A stretch of DNA of 64,000 nt. Source: Cardiocondyla obscurior. Lineage: Eukaryota; Arthropoda; Insecta; Hymenoptera; Formicidae. Under the pieces are notes generated by a model. That model was not told where the DNA came from, did no database searches, and saw only the letters and a list, made by a program, of their open reading frames with translations. Position 1 is the stretch's first letter, and each line of letters begins with the position of its first letter. The stretch spans positions 12,936,001-13,000,000 of the forward strand of contig NC_091864.1 of assembly GCF_019399895.1 (NCBI RefSeq). The letters are read 5' to 3'. This document shows positions 11,564 to 26,500 of this stretch, piece after piece. The translations under genes were made by a program, and so were the position numbers.

Positions 11564-14500
11564 ATGAAGATAAACATATGTCTACCTGATAGATAAATTC
11601 GCTAGGACGTTGGTACAACCGGCTTTATAATTTCATCATGATAGTCCACAACTTCTGTGACACAATAATTCCTAACATAAAATTTTCCCGTGTAGATCGG
11701 AAGGTAAAAAATTACGACTTTGGTACCTTAAGCCGGGACCAGTCATGTCGGGGCAGCCCGTCATAGTGCAGAATTCGGATATCGTGCCGTAGACGAGATT
11801 AATGTGGTCAAACAATGCGAGGGTGTGCGACGCCAGCCACTCGTTGTAGTCCAGGCCGGGTGGTAGATCCACGAGCATCCTCAGGTCCAGCTCGGGGAGC
11901 TGCCTTTCGAGGGCGGCCTCCTCCAGGTACAATTTCGGATCCTCCGTGGTTCCCGCATCCTTCTCCTTTCGTCTGGCCTTTCTGGAAAACGAGAGAACGG
12001 TCGTACGGTCAGCGTGACGAGCTTCGAATAAAAGACTTTCATTCTCAAACGCTTAAGCCAATCAAGCGGAACCACTGGTGTCGCGTGTAAAAGGCGCAAA
12101 TATGCACATGTAACAGCACAGCCTCGTGTGTGGGTGGTAATCGAGGGTCCAAAATTGAAATTGATCCTCTTGGAGAATATCGAGTGTTCTTCGTAGAATT
12201 TTATTGCCGCGAAAATCGAAGAGTGACTCTCTCTATCGCAATTAAGATTCGATTTCAACTGGTTATACAGCGAGAAAAAGAGAACGCAAGGGGATGAGAA
12301 ATATCGGCTCTGTTACGGGAGGCTATTCTTGAATATTCTTGAAATAAGGACCCTAGCTGTCGTATGCGAAAAGCTGTAATATGTGTTAGTTATATGAACT
12401 ATAGCCTTTCGCATACGACATCTAGGGTCCTTATTTTATGAATATTCAAGAACAGCCCCCTTTAACTGGTGCTGAATGTTTAATTAATGGGAAAGAAAAA
12501 ACTTGACTACTATTATAAAAATATGCCAATCATAAATATAAATAATATTAAGTTAAGTAACACCGGGTGAGCCGGTAATGCCGTTAAAAAAAATCTCGGG
12601 AAAAGTCGACGGAAATGTTGAGAAATTTTTTCGCAACGCATCTCATCATTGCCGAATCGCAGGTGCGCTGCTAATTTACGGCCTTTGGATTGACCGCGGC
12701 AGATTAAACACCGAGTTTTAGTCTTTAATCAGCTGACATGAACTCATTGATCAAATCGGCGAATTATCTGATTTGCACGATTACCCTCGACGCTTCTCCG
12801 AGTCTATTCAATTTGTCTTTAATTTATCAGCGAAGCAGAGCTTGTTTCTCGCATCGCGCTTTCAAGAACGAATCAAAGTTCCTCCACGTAAATAAGATGT
12901 TAGAGAATGTTCCCGCTATCGTTTAATTAATAGTCTTTCGACGGAAAAAGCCGCGAAATAACAAAAAAGATTATAAATAATTGATAAAATCGGTTGCAAT
13001 GCGTTATTACCATACATGACATAGATTTCATCTCATTTTTGGTAGAGCGATGACATAATATAAAAAACTATATTTTGCATATAAGTAATAAATGCACAGG
13101 ATATTTCAACTGCATTACGATACAAAATTTTAATCAGTATATACTTTTGAGTAAAAAAAAATTTTTTTTTTTACGTTGAAACAACAGGAAGCGAGTTTTA
13201 GATAAGATTAATTAAAACTAATTTAAATACATTGATGCTGAATTTTCCGAGTATACATAGATAACAAATTTTTAATTAACGTTTGATGCCACAAGATAAA
13301 ACAAATTATGAACTGAGACGTTGTTAACTAAACTCTTGCAAAAGAGAAGCGTACTCCAAGTAATTTGTTATCGAAACTTTATTCGAGAAGTACACATTCT
13401 GTGCATTTAATACATAAATAAATTAATATTGTCAGTAATATCGTTTAAAAATAGTCACGTATAAATATATATGCGTACAAAATTGCAAGGTAATATAATA
13501 AAATCTTATTACCACGCAGGTGCAAAAAAAAAAGAAAAAAAAATTTGGCACATATGTCAAAAAAAAATTTAAAAAAAGCGAACTATCCTCTTTCTACTAA
13601 AATAATCACCATTAACGTTATTATTAACATTAAATTATTATTAAGTTTCTCCCATTCAAATAAGTTAAAAGTAAAATACCGAGCATATTTCTTTCTACTA
13701 ATTTAATAACAATTAAAATTAAAAAAGTGAACGACCAGTTCCTTTATCTGCGCGTGAGAGGACTAAACATAATAAACTGGCTTTCGGTTTGGAGCTTGCT
13801 CGGCACGTCGTAACATTCAGACTCCCGGCGAATGAAAAATGCAATTACATGCAATAACGATAGCAGCGAGATGTTCAGCCACGTCTACACGATACAAAGC
13901 GCTCGCACAAATCTCTCTCTAGAAAGCGCACATGCTCCTGGAAGGAAGCCGCATCTCCGCGTACAAGGAAAGAGGCACTGACGCAAGTCAGCCCAGATAT
14001 ACAAATTCATCATTCTCCAATGACGTGTGTCTCTAATCGCGTAACAACAAGTCATCCCGTACAATACTCTCGCATCCATATGACGCTACGCGATGCCTCG
14101 GGCATGTTAAAAACAATTTATCTCGACGGACACTCGACTCTGCCCATTTCAGTCCCGCGTACCCCGTGTAAGAAGATGCGCTTTGATTAAGGGGCTAATT
14201 CCACGTTCACGGCACGCACATATGCACATATCTACATCGACATCGTTTACGATGCGAGGAGGCGGGAGAGGAAGGCAACCGGAGAACGGAGGAGGATAGG
14301 AAACTCACGCGACTAGCTCGCCGAAGAGCCGGATCTTCCTGTGGCAGGTGTCGAGCAGAGAGAGGCGCGAGGAGGAGGCGCTGGCCGTGCTACCGGCGCC
14401 GGTGCCGGCGCCGCCGTGGTGAACCGGCGTCGGCGGCGCCGAGACGGTGGTGGCCGAGGACGCGACCGCGGCCACCGCCGCCGCTGCCGTCGCGGCGGGT

Positions 14501-17500
14501 ACGGATACGGATGCGGATGCGGAGGAGGGCTCCCGCAGGACGGCGACGGCGCCGCGCGCCGGTGAGCGTAGCATCGCCGTCGCCCTGGCCGTCGCGATCG
14601 TCGTCGCCGAGGACGATCTCCTCGGCGCGCCGCCCTCGTGCCCGAGGATCCGCTCACGCACGCTGGGTAGGCACCAAATCTTGTTCGTTTCTCATCGAAC
14701 GTCGGCCAGCACGCGCCGCACAGCTTCCTCCGGACGCCTTCCTCTCGAGGGACCCGGACCGTGTCGAGCGATTTCTTTTTTTTTCTCTCCCTCCGTCGAG
14801 AACGGCTCGAGGAGTATTCGCCGGTGACCCTTGGTCGCTTCGGTGCACCTGGCTCGGTTAACGACAGATTTGGCAATCGTTCAGATCCGCCGCGTCCAGA
14901 TATTGATTTCCCTCAATGAATTTCTTCCTTCTCTTGCCCCTCCTCTTCCTTTCTTCCTTTTTCTTCTTCTCTAAAATCCCGTTCTCTCTAACGCTCGCGC
15001 ACTACAAACGCGTTCAAGTTTCTTAGCAACGACACTTTCTCACTCTGTGCTGAAAAAACGAGGGAGCAATCAGCAGATCATTTAATACTCGAGCATCTCA
15101 GATTTTTTTTTTTTTTTTATTCTTCTACAGAGCTAGGAGACCGTAAAGCTGCTTAAGCATCATTCGATTCTCACGTATCTTAAGTGCGTTCGATAAGTCC
15201 ACGTGCGTGAGTCTCAGATTTCCTCGAGTAATTCCTTCGACTTAACAGACCCTAATTAAATTAATCTCAATCTCTCGGCCGCCTTATTCGTCATCTTACT
15301 AGATCCGACGTGATTCATTAGTGGTGCAATGACGATTTATCCGGCTCGTGTAGCTAAAAGTACGCGGGAAGCCGATGGAAGCTGCAGAGGAGGCTTCTTG
15401 GAATTACAATGCATCTCGCGAAAGATCGTTCACCGTCGAATTGTAGGAAAATATCGAATACTCGCTTCCGGCGGCAAGTCGGAAAAGCCGAATAATAATT
15501 CACGAGTGCGACTACTCTGCGGATTAATGCACTGATTGTCTCGAGCTTCCATTTTCAATTTTCACTATCGCGGCGGGCAGGTACGAGCCCGCATACGTAT
15601 CAGACTATTCTCAGGGAATCTACATTTCGGATTACCGATAAATCGCATTCCTTCCCCTCTCTCGCGTTCTCTCTTTTCCACGTTTCTTTTCTCTCTATCT
15701 CTCTCTTTCTCTTTTACGGCGTATTTTCCGGTGAGCTAGAAAAATTTGGGCAATACGCGCCGCTGGCACGACGCCAGGCTTCTCACTCCTCTATCGAGCC
15801 ATCGCCGCGAGTTTGTCGCTTCGGTGTCTTCCGGGGGGGAAAAAAAAAAACGGGGTTATCAACGTGCACGTGCGTCCGCTATGCCACGAGGAGAAATATA
15901 GCCGCGCGTCGAGAGGATTAACGATTTCGGTCGGCCAAAATAGAATCGATGATCGTCTCGTGACGAGTATACCTTCGCCGGACGAAAGGTGGCTAGTTCG
16001 TGCCCCAACTTAACTTTTCGCGCATGTGGAATTACGCCACCCTGTCCCGCGATATCCCCCAAACGTGCAGCAAACTCCGCGGCTTATCGCGCGGACAAAG
16101 TTTGTTATCGCGAGATCTCGTCGGCGCTAATGGGCCTCGAATGCGGGGGATTATCGGCGAGATCTAGCCCACATCGCGATACAAAACGAAGATAAAATAT
16201 AAATGTAACCCAAGTACGACAAAATTTTATTAGTCCGATAAATCGATCTCACGAACGTGAATCCTATTTACCTCATAATTTTAATATTTAATTAATACGT
16301 CTAGGCAAAGACTATTTTCCGCGTGAGGAGAGTACGTGCGATACTCCGTGTGAGGAGAGCACGTGTCGCAGCCGGTTTGTCGGTCGTTTCCGGAAGTTCC
16401 GCAAAGTATTCGGGCGTATTTTTTTGGCTTTATTCTAAACGCGAGTGCCGGACAGAAACGCGCGAAAGTGATGAATAATTTGCGCGATTGTAAAATCACG
16501 GTCGGGGTGTTCGCGAGTGACTTGTGCGCGAAAGGATGACTCGACACGTCTCATCTGAGAGGAGGAGCAGGCCTGGGAAGGGCATCATGCATCGGCGGAG
16601 CAACTTTTAGGTAAATATAATTTTTTTTTTTTTAGAAAATCTTTATAAAAATAAAGCTTTACCTTTATATTAATTTAAATACTAACATGTCTACATTAAT
16701 ATGTTTTATTTTATGTTACAGTCACCGGCAGAACTCTACAACTCCGCTGAAGCTCATGCAGATTGGTAAGTCGCATGATTTCTTTTTTCTTAGTTTGTAA
16801 TCGGGTCTCTTGAACCGATAATACGTTGTCGACGATAGATTACTCAATTATAATAACGCGCACGAATTGGGACCTTTTGAAAAATAGCGCACGGTTTGTT
16901 CTAGTTAAAGAAAAAGAAAATTGCACGGCGCCAAGAAGCGCTCGTGGATTTGATTCTGGCGGACGCTCGTTTCGCACTTTGCCTACATTTTTATTTTATT
17001 TTTTTCCATAAAAGCTTGTTTTATTGGCACAAAAGTACACATTGTTTCCGCGAACGTTATTTCCTGCCGCGAGTTATCGGTGCAGAGGTAAAACGCAAAC
17101 TTTGTGCTATATAGCGGAACTCTCATAACACACACGACAGAAGGAAGGGAGAGAAAAAGAGAGAGTAATTTATGCTTTCTGAGATTAAAACGATGCATGC
17201 GATCGCCGTATTTCTTTTACGATCTGCTTTCCAAAGAAAAATAGGCGCTCGGAAAATATTTTAAAAGATAAAAGAACATAGAAATAAATGTTGAAACCTC
17301 GAGGTCGCGCGTGTGTTCGCCACGGAAAATAGTTTCGTGATAATTCACGTGAATTAAATAGAGATCTCTCGTAAGACTACCTTCTTTCAATAATTTACAA
17401 CCGCAATGCTGCAATTTGCTAACAGTAACGGAAAAAAAAGGAAAAAAAAATCATAGTGCGCGCCAGAGACTTATCAACCTGGTTACGCGGCCGAGCGGAA

Positions 17501-20500
17501 ATTCGAGCGTCGATGCGACGCGAAGTGAATGAAATCAAGCCAAAACAACCGTCGACAATTTCGAGCAACTCGACGAGGCCGCGGCGGCGAGTCCTTGATC
17601 GTGACCCGGGAAAGGTTACGTCGGTCTTCGTCCGAAATTTAAATCGCGCAACCTGGAAGTGGGACGATTCACTGGACGAGCAAAAGCTCGGCTTTTCCCT
17701 TCCAGCGCGAAATTTATCGGCACGTTTCCTTCGATTTGTACGTCTCGAAATACAAAATTTATGCGTCGTATATATACATATATCATGTGTTGTAATATAC
17801 ATCGAATAACATTTTCGAGGGAGCGAATGAAGCGCGTTGGCAAATTCGGGAATCCATTTCAGGAACACTAACGTCTGTTTATCCCGTGGGATTTACGAAG
17901 TGGGACTTGCTTAGAGTTAAATTCAGCTCTCTCGACCTCGATTCTGGCAGAAGGAATTCGTCACGGCCGGCCTTTCGACGAGAATCCCGCAGGATTGAAT
18001 GAGCAAATAAGGAACCACCATATTTTCTCGTTCCCCAGAGCGGGTTCTTGAAAATTTGCTTTTAAAAAATTCACGAGATTTCAGGCGGAAGGTACACGCA
18101 TCGGTCTACTTAACCTCTGGTTTACATTGTCTCAATCTTCGTTCTCTCAATCTTTTATCTCTCTTTCATTACGTAATAACCACCCTGTTTAATTATTCAC
18201 AAACTCTTTTGGAGGTAACTATATTCTTATTCCCTCTGCGGAAGCTTATTGAGCTGAAGTAGCGAAATTATTGCGGCGTAAAAACGCTGACCGAAAATTC
18301 TTTTTTCCATTTTAATAAATGTAAAGTGCACCGTTAAATTTTCTATAATTATGAGGAAAAAAATGTTTATCATTGTTTTACGTACGAGCTGGTAAAAAAA
18401 AAAAACCCAAAATATGGTATAACTCGATGTTTCTCATTTTCAAAAACAAAAGGTTTCTCTGAATATACATTTTTTTTTAATTTCAACGATCAGTGGTTCG
18501 TTCCCTGAAATCTACAAAGGAAATGTTAAAGTTTTATGCGGTGCAGAGATTTATGCGGTTGAATTGCGTCGCAAAATTCATTACATTATAAAATGGTTGA
18601 ATTATTTTATTCCCGCCGATATTTCTAAAATTTTAATTTATAATTATTTATTATCGATACACGGTCAAGCTGTTATACTGTAAAGAAATTGCTATAGTGT
18701 CATAGTAGTAACGAAATTACATAATTAAAAGACTAGCCGTTGCATGGAACTTAGACTTATAATTCTTTGATCGTCCACAACCACGGTAACACCATAGTAA
18801 TCTTTAAATACAAAACTTTCTTCGTGTAGACCGCACTAATTAGTCTGTCTAAAAAAAAAAAATTATATATACGTTACGAACATTTTCTCGAACTCGTCGC
18901 CCCCGTCCTACTCATCTCGCGCGTTTCGCCGGTACTTGTCGTCGAATCGCGCTTTGTTATCACGTACCGCATGACTGACGGCGGGGCGGAAAGGCGTTTT
19001 CTCCGCGAAATAAACGAGAGACAAAATCGAACCCTCCGAGAAGACGCGTGCCGGATCTTCCTCCGTCTAACAATAAAATTACGGCGATCGTGCACATTCA
19101 AGTCGTTCCAAGATACATTTTGCGACCGCGGGATCGACTTTTTTCTTTTTCTTTTCTTCTTCTCGAAGCTTGTTCTTCCGGAAGTGGACCTCGCGTGTCA
19201 CGACCCGACTAAACCTCGTGTGATGCGACGCGTCGCCATCAAGCGCACAGACGCGACTGCCGAGATCGCGGGTTCCGATGGTCACGGAGTCGTCGTTATC
19301 GGAGGGAGGACGAAGGGAGTTGGGCTGAGGCGCGCCGAAGTGCAGCCGCGGGTTCAAAACCGATGAGCACGATAACAAACAGCGCGGCGGTCTCGTTACG
19401 CCACGCTCGCTGGAAATACTCCGGCAACTTTTAGATTCCCCGAAAGCCTGAGAGGCAACGGGGAAAGGATAGTAAATCGTTAACGAGCAGAAGAAAGCGG
19501 AACTTGCCCGCCCTGATATATTTATAACTAGAAAAACGAGAATGGCAAAGGTTACAGAGTGAAATTTAATCCTAGCGATTGCTAACTTTTCAAGTAACAG
19601 TGACTTTAGACATTTTTGTTGAGTAGAATAATATTATCCGAAGTAGACTGGTTGATAAATTTTGTAATTAATTTTTTTTTTTTTTTAAGGTATTTTGTAA
19701 TATATCTGGTATGTTTCTAATTCTTAATACATTTTCCGGCGTTCGAAGATCGAAAAATGCGCGAGGCATGAAAGCGCACGAAAATAATCGGGAATTTATT
19801 CTCGACCTGCGTCTTAAGATAACAATTGTAGCTTCTGCAATTACAAGCTCGAGTGGATACCCATTTTTCTTCAATGAACGTGTTATTTATAGCAGAGAGC
19901 GATCAATCGATTGATTGCACAGGTCAGAAATATCCAAGTAACGTGTGCATGCATCGGAAAAGGACTTCGTCAAACGAACGCCAATTTTCATTCGCGCAAT
20001 CGAGTCAGGCCGGATCGCGTCCGCGACGATCGTGGCCACGAGAGTGCGGCGGGGACTCATCATTTACCTCTTTTCCGGCGAGAGAAACGAGATATCCAAC
20101 GAAATGTCAAACGAAATTAGTTCCGGCTGGTCGGAGCGTCCCGGCGGGAATTTCAGAGCCACGTCCAGGCTAACTCGATTTATTCACGGAGAGAACAGTA
20201 AAACTCAGTCATTTCGTCGCATTTTTCTCCTCTTTCTCGCGTTAAAAGTTCAATCGCGCGGCGCTTTAAAGGGATCAAGGTGCGAAGGGTTGAAGAGAAG
20301 CGAAAAGAGAGAAGAACGTGCGTTGGTAGGACAAGGGACCACCGTGCGGTAAGCGAAAGGGAGCGAAGCAGTGGGCGCGAAGAGCGGCAATGCGACGGTG
20401 GTTGCGCCACCGCCGAGGCGGCGTGCGTCGGATCAGCTGTGAGTCGGGTAACACGAATCAGCTGACTGTCGACTGGGTGGACGCGTGGCGCGGCAGCGAG

Positions 20501-23500
20501 GGGTGGCGCCTCGACTCTGCGACAATCAATATTCCGTTCCGTCCCCCGCCACCCCTGTCTTGCTCGCGGCTCTGCTCAGCGCGCGCTCTCTCACCCGCTC
20601 CGTCTCCCCCCGACCGCCCTCTCCCTCACGCGGGTTCGCGTGTCGCTTCGTATCTTTGTGTCGCGTATCACCGATGCGTCTGACTCACATCGATTCCGCT
20701 CGCTAAATCTTTAATTCCTTGTCCTCTTCCGGACACTTTCCGAACGTTTTCAGCCGTAAAAGGTTGGAACGAGACGCGGGCCTTTCAGGATGAGAAACAG
20801 ACGCGCGTTTCGGTCCCCGCGGGAAATCCTACGCTGTTGCAACCGGTCGGATTTGAGCGATCCGTTTCCAGGATGTATATAATCTTTCGGAGATCAAAGA
20901 GCACGTAAATACTCCGGGTCCCGGAGTGCGAGGAAAAAATTCACGGTTCCGTGTGTTCGAAGGAGCCTTGCGGGAGAAACGATTGCGGAGCGTCTATTTT
21001 TGCGCCGGGAATTATATTCGAATCGTCGATGATGCAGCGCGCGCCTCAAAATAGCGAAAAGGAATAACTGGCTCGTTATGCCATCGCCGCCTGCGGCAAA
21101 AGCGAAAATCGTGACGCGACAGACATCACAATACGAGAAGACTGTTATCCTCGTGACTATTTCGAGCAGTGAAAGCCGCCCTTGCAACAGTAGAGTGATT
21201 TTTGATAGGCCCCGATCGAGTGGTTCTCCCCTGCACGGTTTATCCCGTACGCTTATCACGAAATACTAGCGGGCCGCGATTACATCCGGTTGAGATAAAG
21301 GGAGACGCTGTGTCGATAATCGCCGGGAGATTATCTAATTAGTTCGCCGAAATAATCCACGTCGGTAATTACGGCGCAAGGTTCTCGAGATTAAACTCCG
21401 CGGCCTCCGCGTCGAGTCCCGAAACGAGCGCGAGCCGGCGAGATAACGATTGGAGCCAAAGAGACGCGGGTCCTTGAGGCCGGATCCTGCACTTTGGCCC
21501 CGAACAACGCGCGAGAGAGATCGTAACCATGGGGAAGTAATTATCGAAACGACCGGCGAGGCGGTCCGTGGGGGAAGGAGGAAAAGGGAGAAGAGGGTGT
21601 TGGCGCCAGGCGCCATTCGGAGGCGACTAGTTACCTCGTCTCCAGGATTACATCCTTACAGGATGCGAATCGATGAACGGACGGACGTCGGCGCCTCGAA
21701 GGCGCCGCGCCGCGTGACGTCACGGAGCTACCCCATCGACAAACATTTCCTTCGCATCGTTTGTTTACCCCTCCATTATGCGCCACTACTCTCGCGAGGG
21801 CGATTCGCCAAGGAACTCTCGCGGGCGTTCTCGACCTCCGTCCTCGCGCGGCGTCTGCGAAACCGGAGCATCGCCGACACGCGTGCAAGAGCGACGTTCT
21901 ATCTACGAGAAAAGAAATTAAACGAAACGGATCTTCGGTGATCCAAATTGAGCTCCGATGGGAATGAGTTGCGCCTCGCTTGTTCAGGCCGAACGAATTC
22001 CGCGATGCGTGTCAATCTGACTTCTATCGCGCGATCAATTTGCATGCAAACGCTTCTGCTGAAACGCTTTCCCACCTAGCGACGTGTGGCACGGCAGTTT
22101 GCGGTTCCCCTGTGGTTTCGACGAAATCAGCCTTCCACGTCTCACCGCACCTGACATCTCCCGTCCAGAAGTCCATTAATCGGCTCGCGTTCGCGTCGCC
22201 CATGAAAGTATCCCTCTCGCATATCGAACTTTCCGGATGAGAGATCGCGTCACGAGACGCGTAACTTTCCGCGAGCGAAGGAGAAAAGATCGCGACATGT
22301 ATTTGCGATTACGCGGACGAGTAATCGCCTTCGGTGCAATTAATCGGTCGGCAACGCGATATCGAAGTAAATGTCAAGCTAACTGTGACGTCGCGAAAAA
22401 AAAAAAAAAAAAAAAAAAAAAGCAGCTCAAACGTAGGTAACTGCTGGACGGTTTCTTTTCGCCGTGACATTGTCCCAGTGTCAATGTCGGTATGTTAATC
22501 AGTCTAATGAAAACGTGTGATCCAATTCGGGGCGCAATTTGCCACGCGACAACAAAAATTGGCACGCACACGCCAAACGAAGGCATTCTCCCGTCGATCT
22601 GTTCCGCTTCATTTCGCTTAGCGCCAAATGAGCCATCAACGCCCTCACGTTTCGACAATAAATGTCACGCCGTTACGTTGACGTGTCGCTATCATGCACG
22701 CAGTGCCGCTAGATCGTAATAAATCTCATGGTTTCTCTCTCTATAACGCTATGATATTAAAACGCATGAGATACGTGCACGTATGTATAAATTCTACATT
22801 TATTTCAACATCGACCGTGTGATATTTTTTGCATGCAAAAATTATCATTTGCTTTCAAGAATAAGGTCCCTGAAATGCATTATTATTTCTCCACTAACGC
22901 GTGGCAAGGCTACAAATCAGTGTTTGCACAAATGCTCGATCACGGCCGAGTCTATATCTTCAATTGAACATGGCCATCATTAAAAAAAAAAAAGAAAAAA
23001 AGAAAAAAAAAACGGGGTCATGTCGTCGTCGCTCGTCTTAATTTCGCTATCGATCTAAGCGGAAGATATCGAAGTGTGAAACTTGCCCATCCAATAGCAC
23101 GTCGTTAAATGCAAATATTGACGTAGCCTTAATCGTATACCACGCTATACGCTGCCGCAATTTCGGTAAAGACGCAGATATATTCCTGAAAGATATGACC
23201 TCCCCGGCGGGACCGCGTTTTCGCGACCAAATGAAAGAAAAAGTCTCATAAACGCGGTGACGGAAAAAGCTTTGCTTTTCCTATGTATTTCCTCAAATAC
23301 TTAGCGTATCTGCATTTCCGATGTCGCGGCCTTCTTTTATTACTTCCTTCCCTCTCATTAATGACTTTAACAATCTTTTTCAAGGAGACCGCTTTTTCCT
23401 TAAATACGAAAAGTTCTATAAGTTTCTTCCATGAATTTGAATCTTAATTCACCGAGACTTTTTACATTTAAGCCACCTTGAAACTTAAATATATCCCTCG

Positions 23501-26500
23501 CACTAATTAAGTCTTCGGCAACTTTGCCAAGGAAACATCGTCTGCAATTTTATTCGCAAGATAAAGCACTACAGACAACGCGCGCGAATACGAGTAAGAA
23601 TCGATAGTTAATCCCACCGATCCTAGTCAAGCGATAAAGTTCACGGTATGATGAAATTATGACGCACAATTCACGGCACTTTGCGCGGTGGTCCGAGGCA
23701 ATACAAATATTATGGCCTTTGCTCTCGACTTTAATTTTTACTTTGAGAAGAACGCGGCTCGCACGGCTAAAAATTCCTAACGAAGAAAAGAAAAGAAAAG
23801 AAAAAAAAAAAGGGTACACGTCGGACCGCGTTACGAAAGTAGAGCGTTTTGTGACCACATCATCGTATAGTGTGACGAAAAACCGGTACGCGGCATCTTC
23901 GATGAGTTTCGAAAGCCGCGGAAGCGCCCGGTCCCTTTTTTTTTAACACGTCAAAGCGCGTGACCGAGGGGGCACGTGCTGTGACACGTCACACACATCC
24001 CGCAGAATGTGCCGGAGAGAAAAGTACACTTGTTTCTGAACTCAACCGTAATTTGAATCATAAATAATTCTAAATATTTCTAACAGCAAATATGATTAAC
24101 TCGATTACGTTTATAATTATTCGACGACATTTATCGTTAGAGTATCATAAAATTATTTATCATTAAAATGATGATTGGGTCTGAGAATAGCTATATTTTC
24201 CTCCCAACATGATCACGTCGCTCGTGAAACCGCGACGTGACAGACTCTAAGTGCGAGGGAAAAACACAGCCGTCCCGAGGAAAACGGTAATGCTCAGCGT
24301 ATTCCGTCTTAATATAGAAATAAATCCCTCGTATTTCCGTCTCCGGATTTTGAAATTATTTCGGGATTACAAAACTCGCACCCGTAATAGAACCTGTCTT
24401 CGTGTTAAATTTAGATTTCGTGGTAAGCGATCGAGGTTGTACCGGACGCTTTCATTGCTTTCTAAATGCGCTTTGGAAACGAATTCGCGCCCGCGCGACT
24501 AATTTCCCCGTGCGCGATAACGCGCGTTTTCCAGTTAAATCGCGGAGGATTTCTAAAGTCCCGAGAGATATTATTTAGCTGACGATTGTACAGCGCGAGA
24601 GATAACGTCGCTAAATACTGCACGTCATTAAAGTAAATAGCGAGAAGCAAGCTGTGCAAACTGAATTTACGCCAGGGAACAGTCGTTCAATAAGACGATT
24701 CATTGTAGCCCGATACCAACCCCCCTCTAGTTTTCCTTTCGTATTTCCTTTTGAGATTTATTTCGTGAAACTGCACGAGAGCAGCCGTTCGCGCTCTTAG
24801 CATTTCTATCACCTCCTCGTGGCGAGAGTGTCTCGTCTTAAACCTCGTCGGGAGGAGTAAAGCCTGCTCGTCTTTTTATAGAAACAGCTTCGCCGCTTGA
24901 TAAAACGGTTTCGCGCATTTTCGCGAACCACCTCTCGAGCACCCTTCTCGTAATCCATTTTCATTATTTATTTATTTATTTTTATTTTATTTTTTTCCTT
25001 TTTCTTTTTTTCCACCCGCGATATCTCTCGCGAGCAGATCGAGAAGTATGACTAGAATACGTTTCCTTTTGTCCGAATATCTCATAGCCGCATAAATATC
25101 GTTTTGTTAAGTAGCGTTTGTCCTGCGTGCGCGCCCGTGTTGCATAACAAATTGGAGGAGAAAAAAAAAAAAAGGGAAATGAAAATAGAAGACGTTAGCA
25201 TTGTGAAATAATTGCGATGACGCAAGTCCGGTTGTCGAAGAATGGATTGAAGGTAATTGCGTTATTCACTTTTGCGTTACACTTATTTTACGTTGTCGGA
25301 TCGTTAACAAAGTCCGCGTATCAGCAATAGAACGACGTATCTCTATCTTTCGACTGAAGATAACGGCGACTTGTTTAAACTAAAAGACAGCCGTCATATC
25401 AAAAGACAAAAATAATAGCGCTTCGTTCTTTTGTGAAATACAACGTTTTGCAGCCGAAATCAGCACGGTAATTTTTAATCGTAGTATTAGATATTACGAT
25501 ACGAGAAAGACGTATAAAGAAATATGTCTAAAAATCCAAGATCTAAATCAACTCGAAATTTTAATACTGCCTTGTGAGAATTTTGCTTTATTGTCCTAAC
25601 AAAGATTTCAATCGTTTCTAAGTGCCTTTCACTTTCAAATGTCTCACGTCTCATAAAAACCGAGAATCGCAATAATTATTTATACAATGATATTAAATTA
25701 AAAAAATAATATCGCCGCGAACGGCTTTTTCCATTCAAAGTAAAGCCCGATAAGATAACCCGCTACTAACAATGAGAATTGAAACGAACTAAAAATTCGT
25801 GTTTCAACTTCGTGCAAGGCGACTCGTTCCGATCGTGCCGACAAATATCGTCGACGAATGAACACTTTTGGCGAGCGTGCACCGAAATTATTGACGGAAA
25901 GCGTAACGTCGATTAGATCCCCGCAGGAACGAGAAAGAACGCTAATCACCGACGTCGCGCGCGCACATCGTCGTGAGCGTATAAAGAACCGCCGCTGATT
26001 TCATTGTCGCGGCAAGGCAAGGAGAAACTGACCTGCAGAAACACGTGACGGTATCCTCGACGTCAATGGAGAGCGACGTCTCGATGGCGGAGTACTTGAG
26101 GACCTTCCTGTTCCCCAGGCCGAACATCGGGACGCGAGCGCGGCGGTACCAGGGAGGTGCGGGCGGATGGGCCTGGGGCATAAAACAACGGCGTGGACGA
26201 ACGAGGGGAAAAGGGAAAGGAGAAAGAAACGGAAAGGTGAGAGATAGAAGGAGAAGAAGGAAGAAGTAAAGCGTGCGTCTACTCCGGCTCCGGTTGATTG
26301 GTCGGAATTACACGACTGGCCGGCCGCTAGGCCAGCAACGGAGCGCAGACTGACATAGCCGTTTTCCAGGCAGCAAGCAGGCAGGCAGGCAGGCAGGCAA
26401 GGCAAGGCAGGCAAGGCAAGGCAAGGCAAGGCAGGTAAGCTACCGTTCGCCAGGTACCACCACCGACCGTCCACGTCGCGGCTGTCCTCTCCTCCGCCAC

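Larger units (their letters stand above)
14662..26032. other. Long CpG-rich MOB2 intron
   Basis: About 11 kb. Many open frames occur on both strands, but they are CpG-driven, Arg/Ser-rich and lack recognisable domains, so they are not called as genes. Visible items are pyrimidine tracts around 14940 and 15655-15720, an unexplained plus-strand exon pair at 16.3-16.8 kb, a 23-base A run at about 22398-22420, and a GC-rich block at 20330-20660. That block could be a promoter or CpG island. The high CpG content suggests unmethylated, possibly regulatory DNA. Confidence 0.45.

Noticed and set aside
14305..14876. Overlapping open frames on both strands around MOB2 exon A
   Set aside because: They are GC-driven low-complexity frames. 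Only the one ending at the phase-2 donor 14309 links to MOB2; the others (Arg-rich) have no splice or homology support.
16577..16610. Short frame MHRRSNF as a coding start
   Set aside because: It meets TAG exactly at the splice donor, so only another frame can cross the junction.
21335..22658. Several overlapping 60-160 codon frames in the CpG-rich MOB2 intron
   Set aside because: Arg/Ser/Thr-rich on both strands at once, typical of stop-poor CpG-rich DNA.
26368..26435. CRISPR-like repeat array
   Set aside because: Units are 4-5 bases without spacers in a eukaryotic intron; it is a minisatellite.
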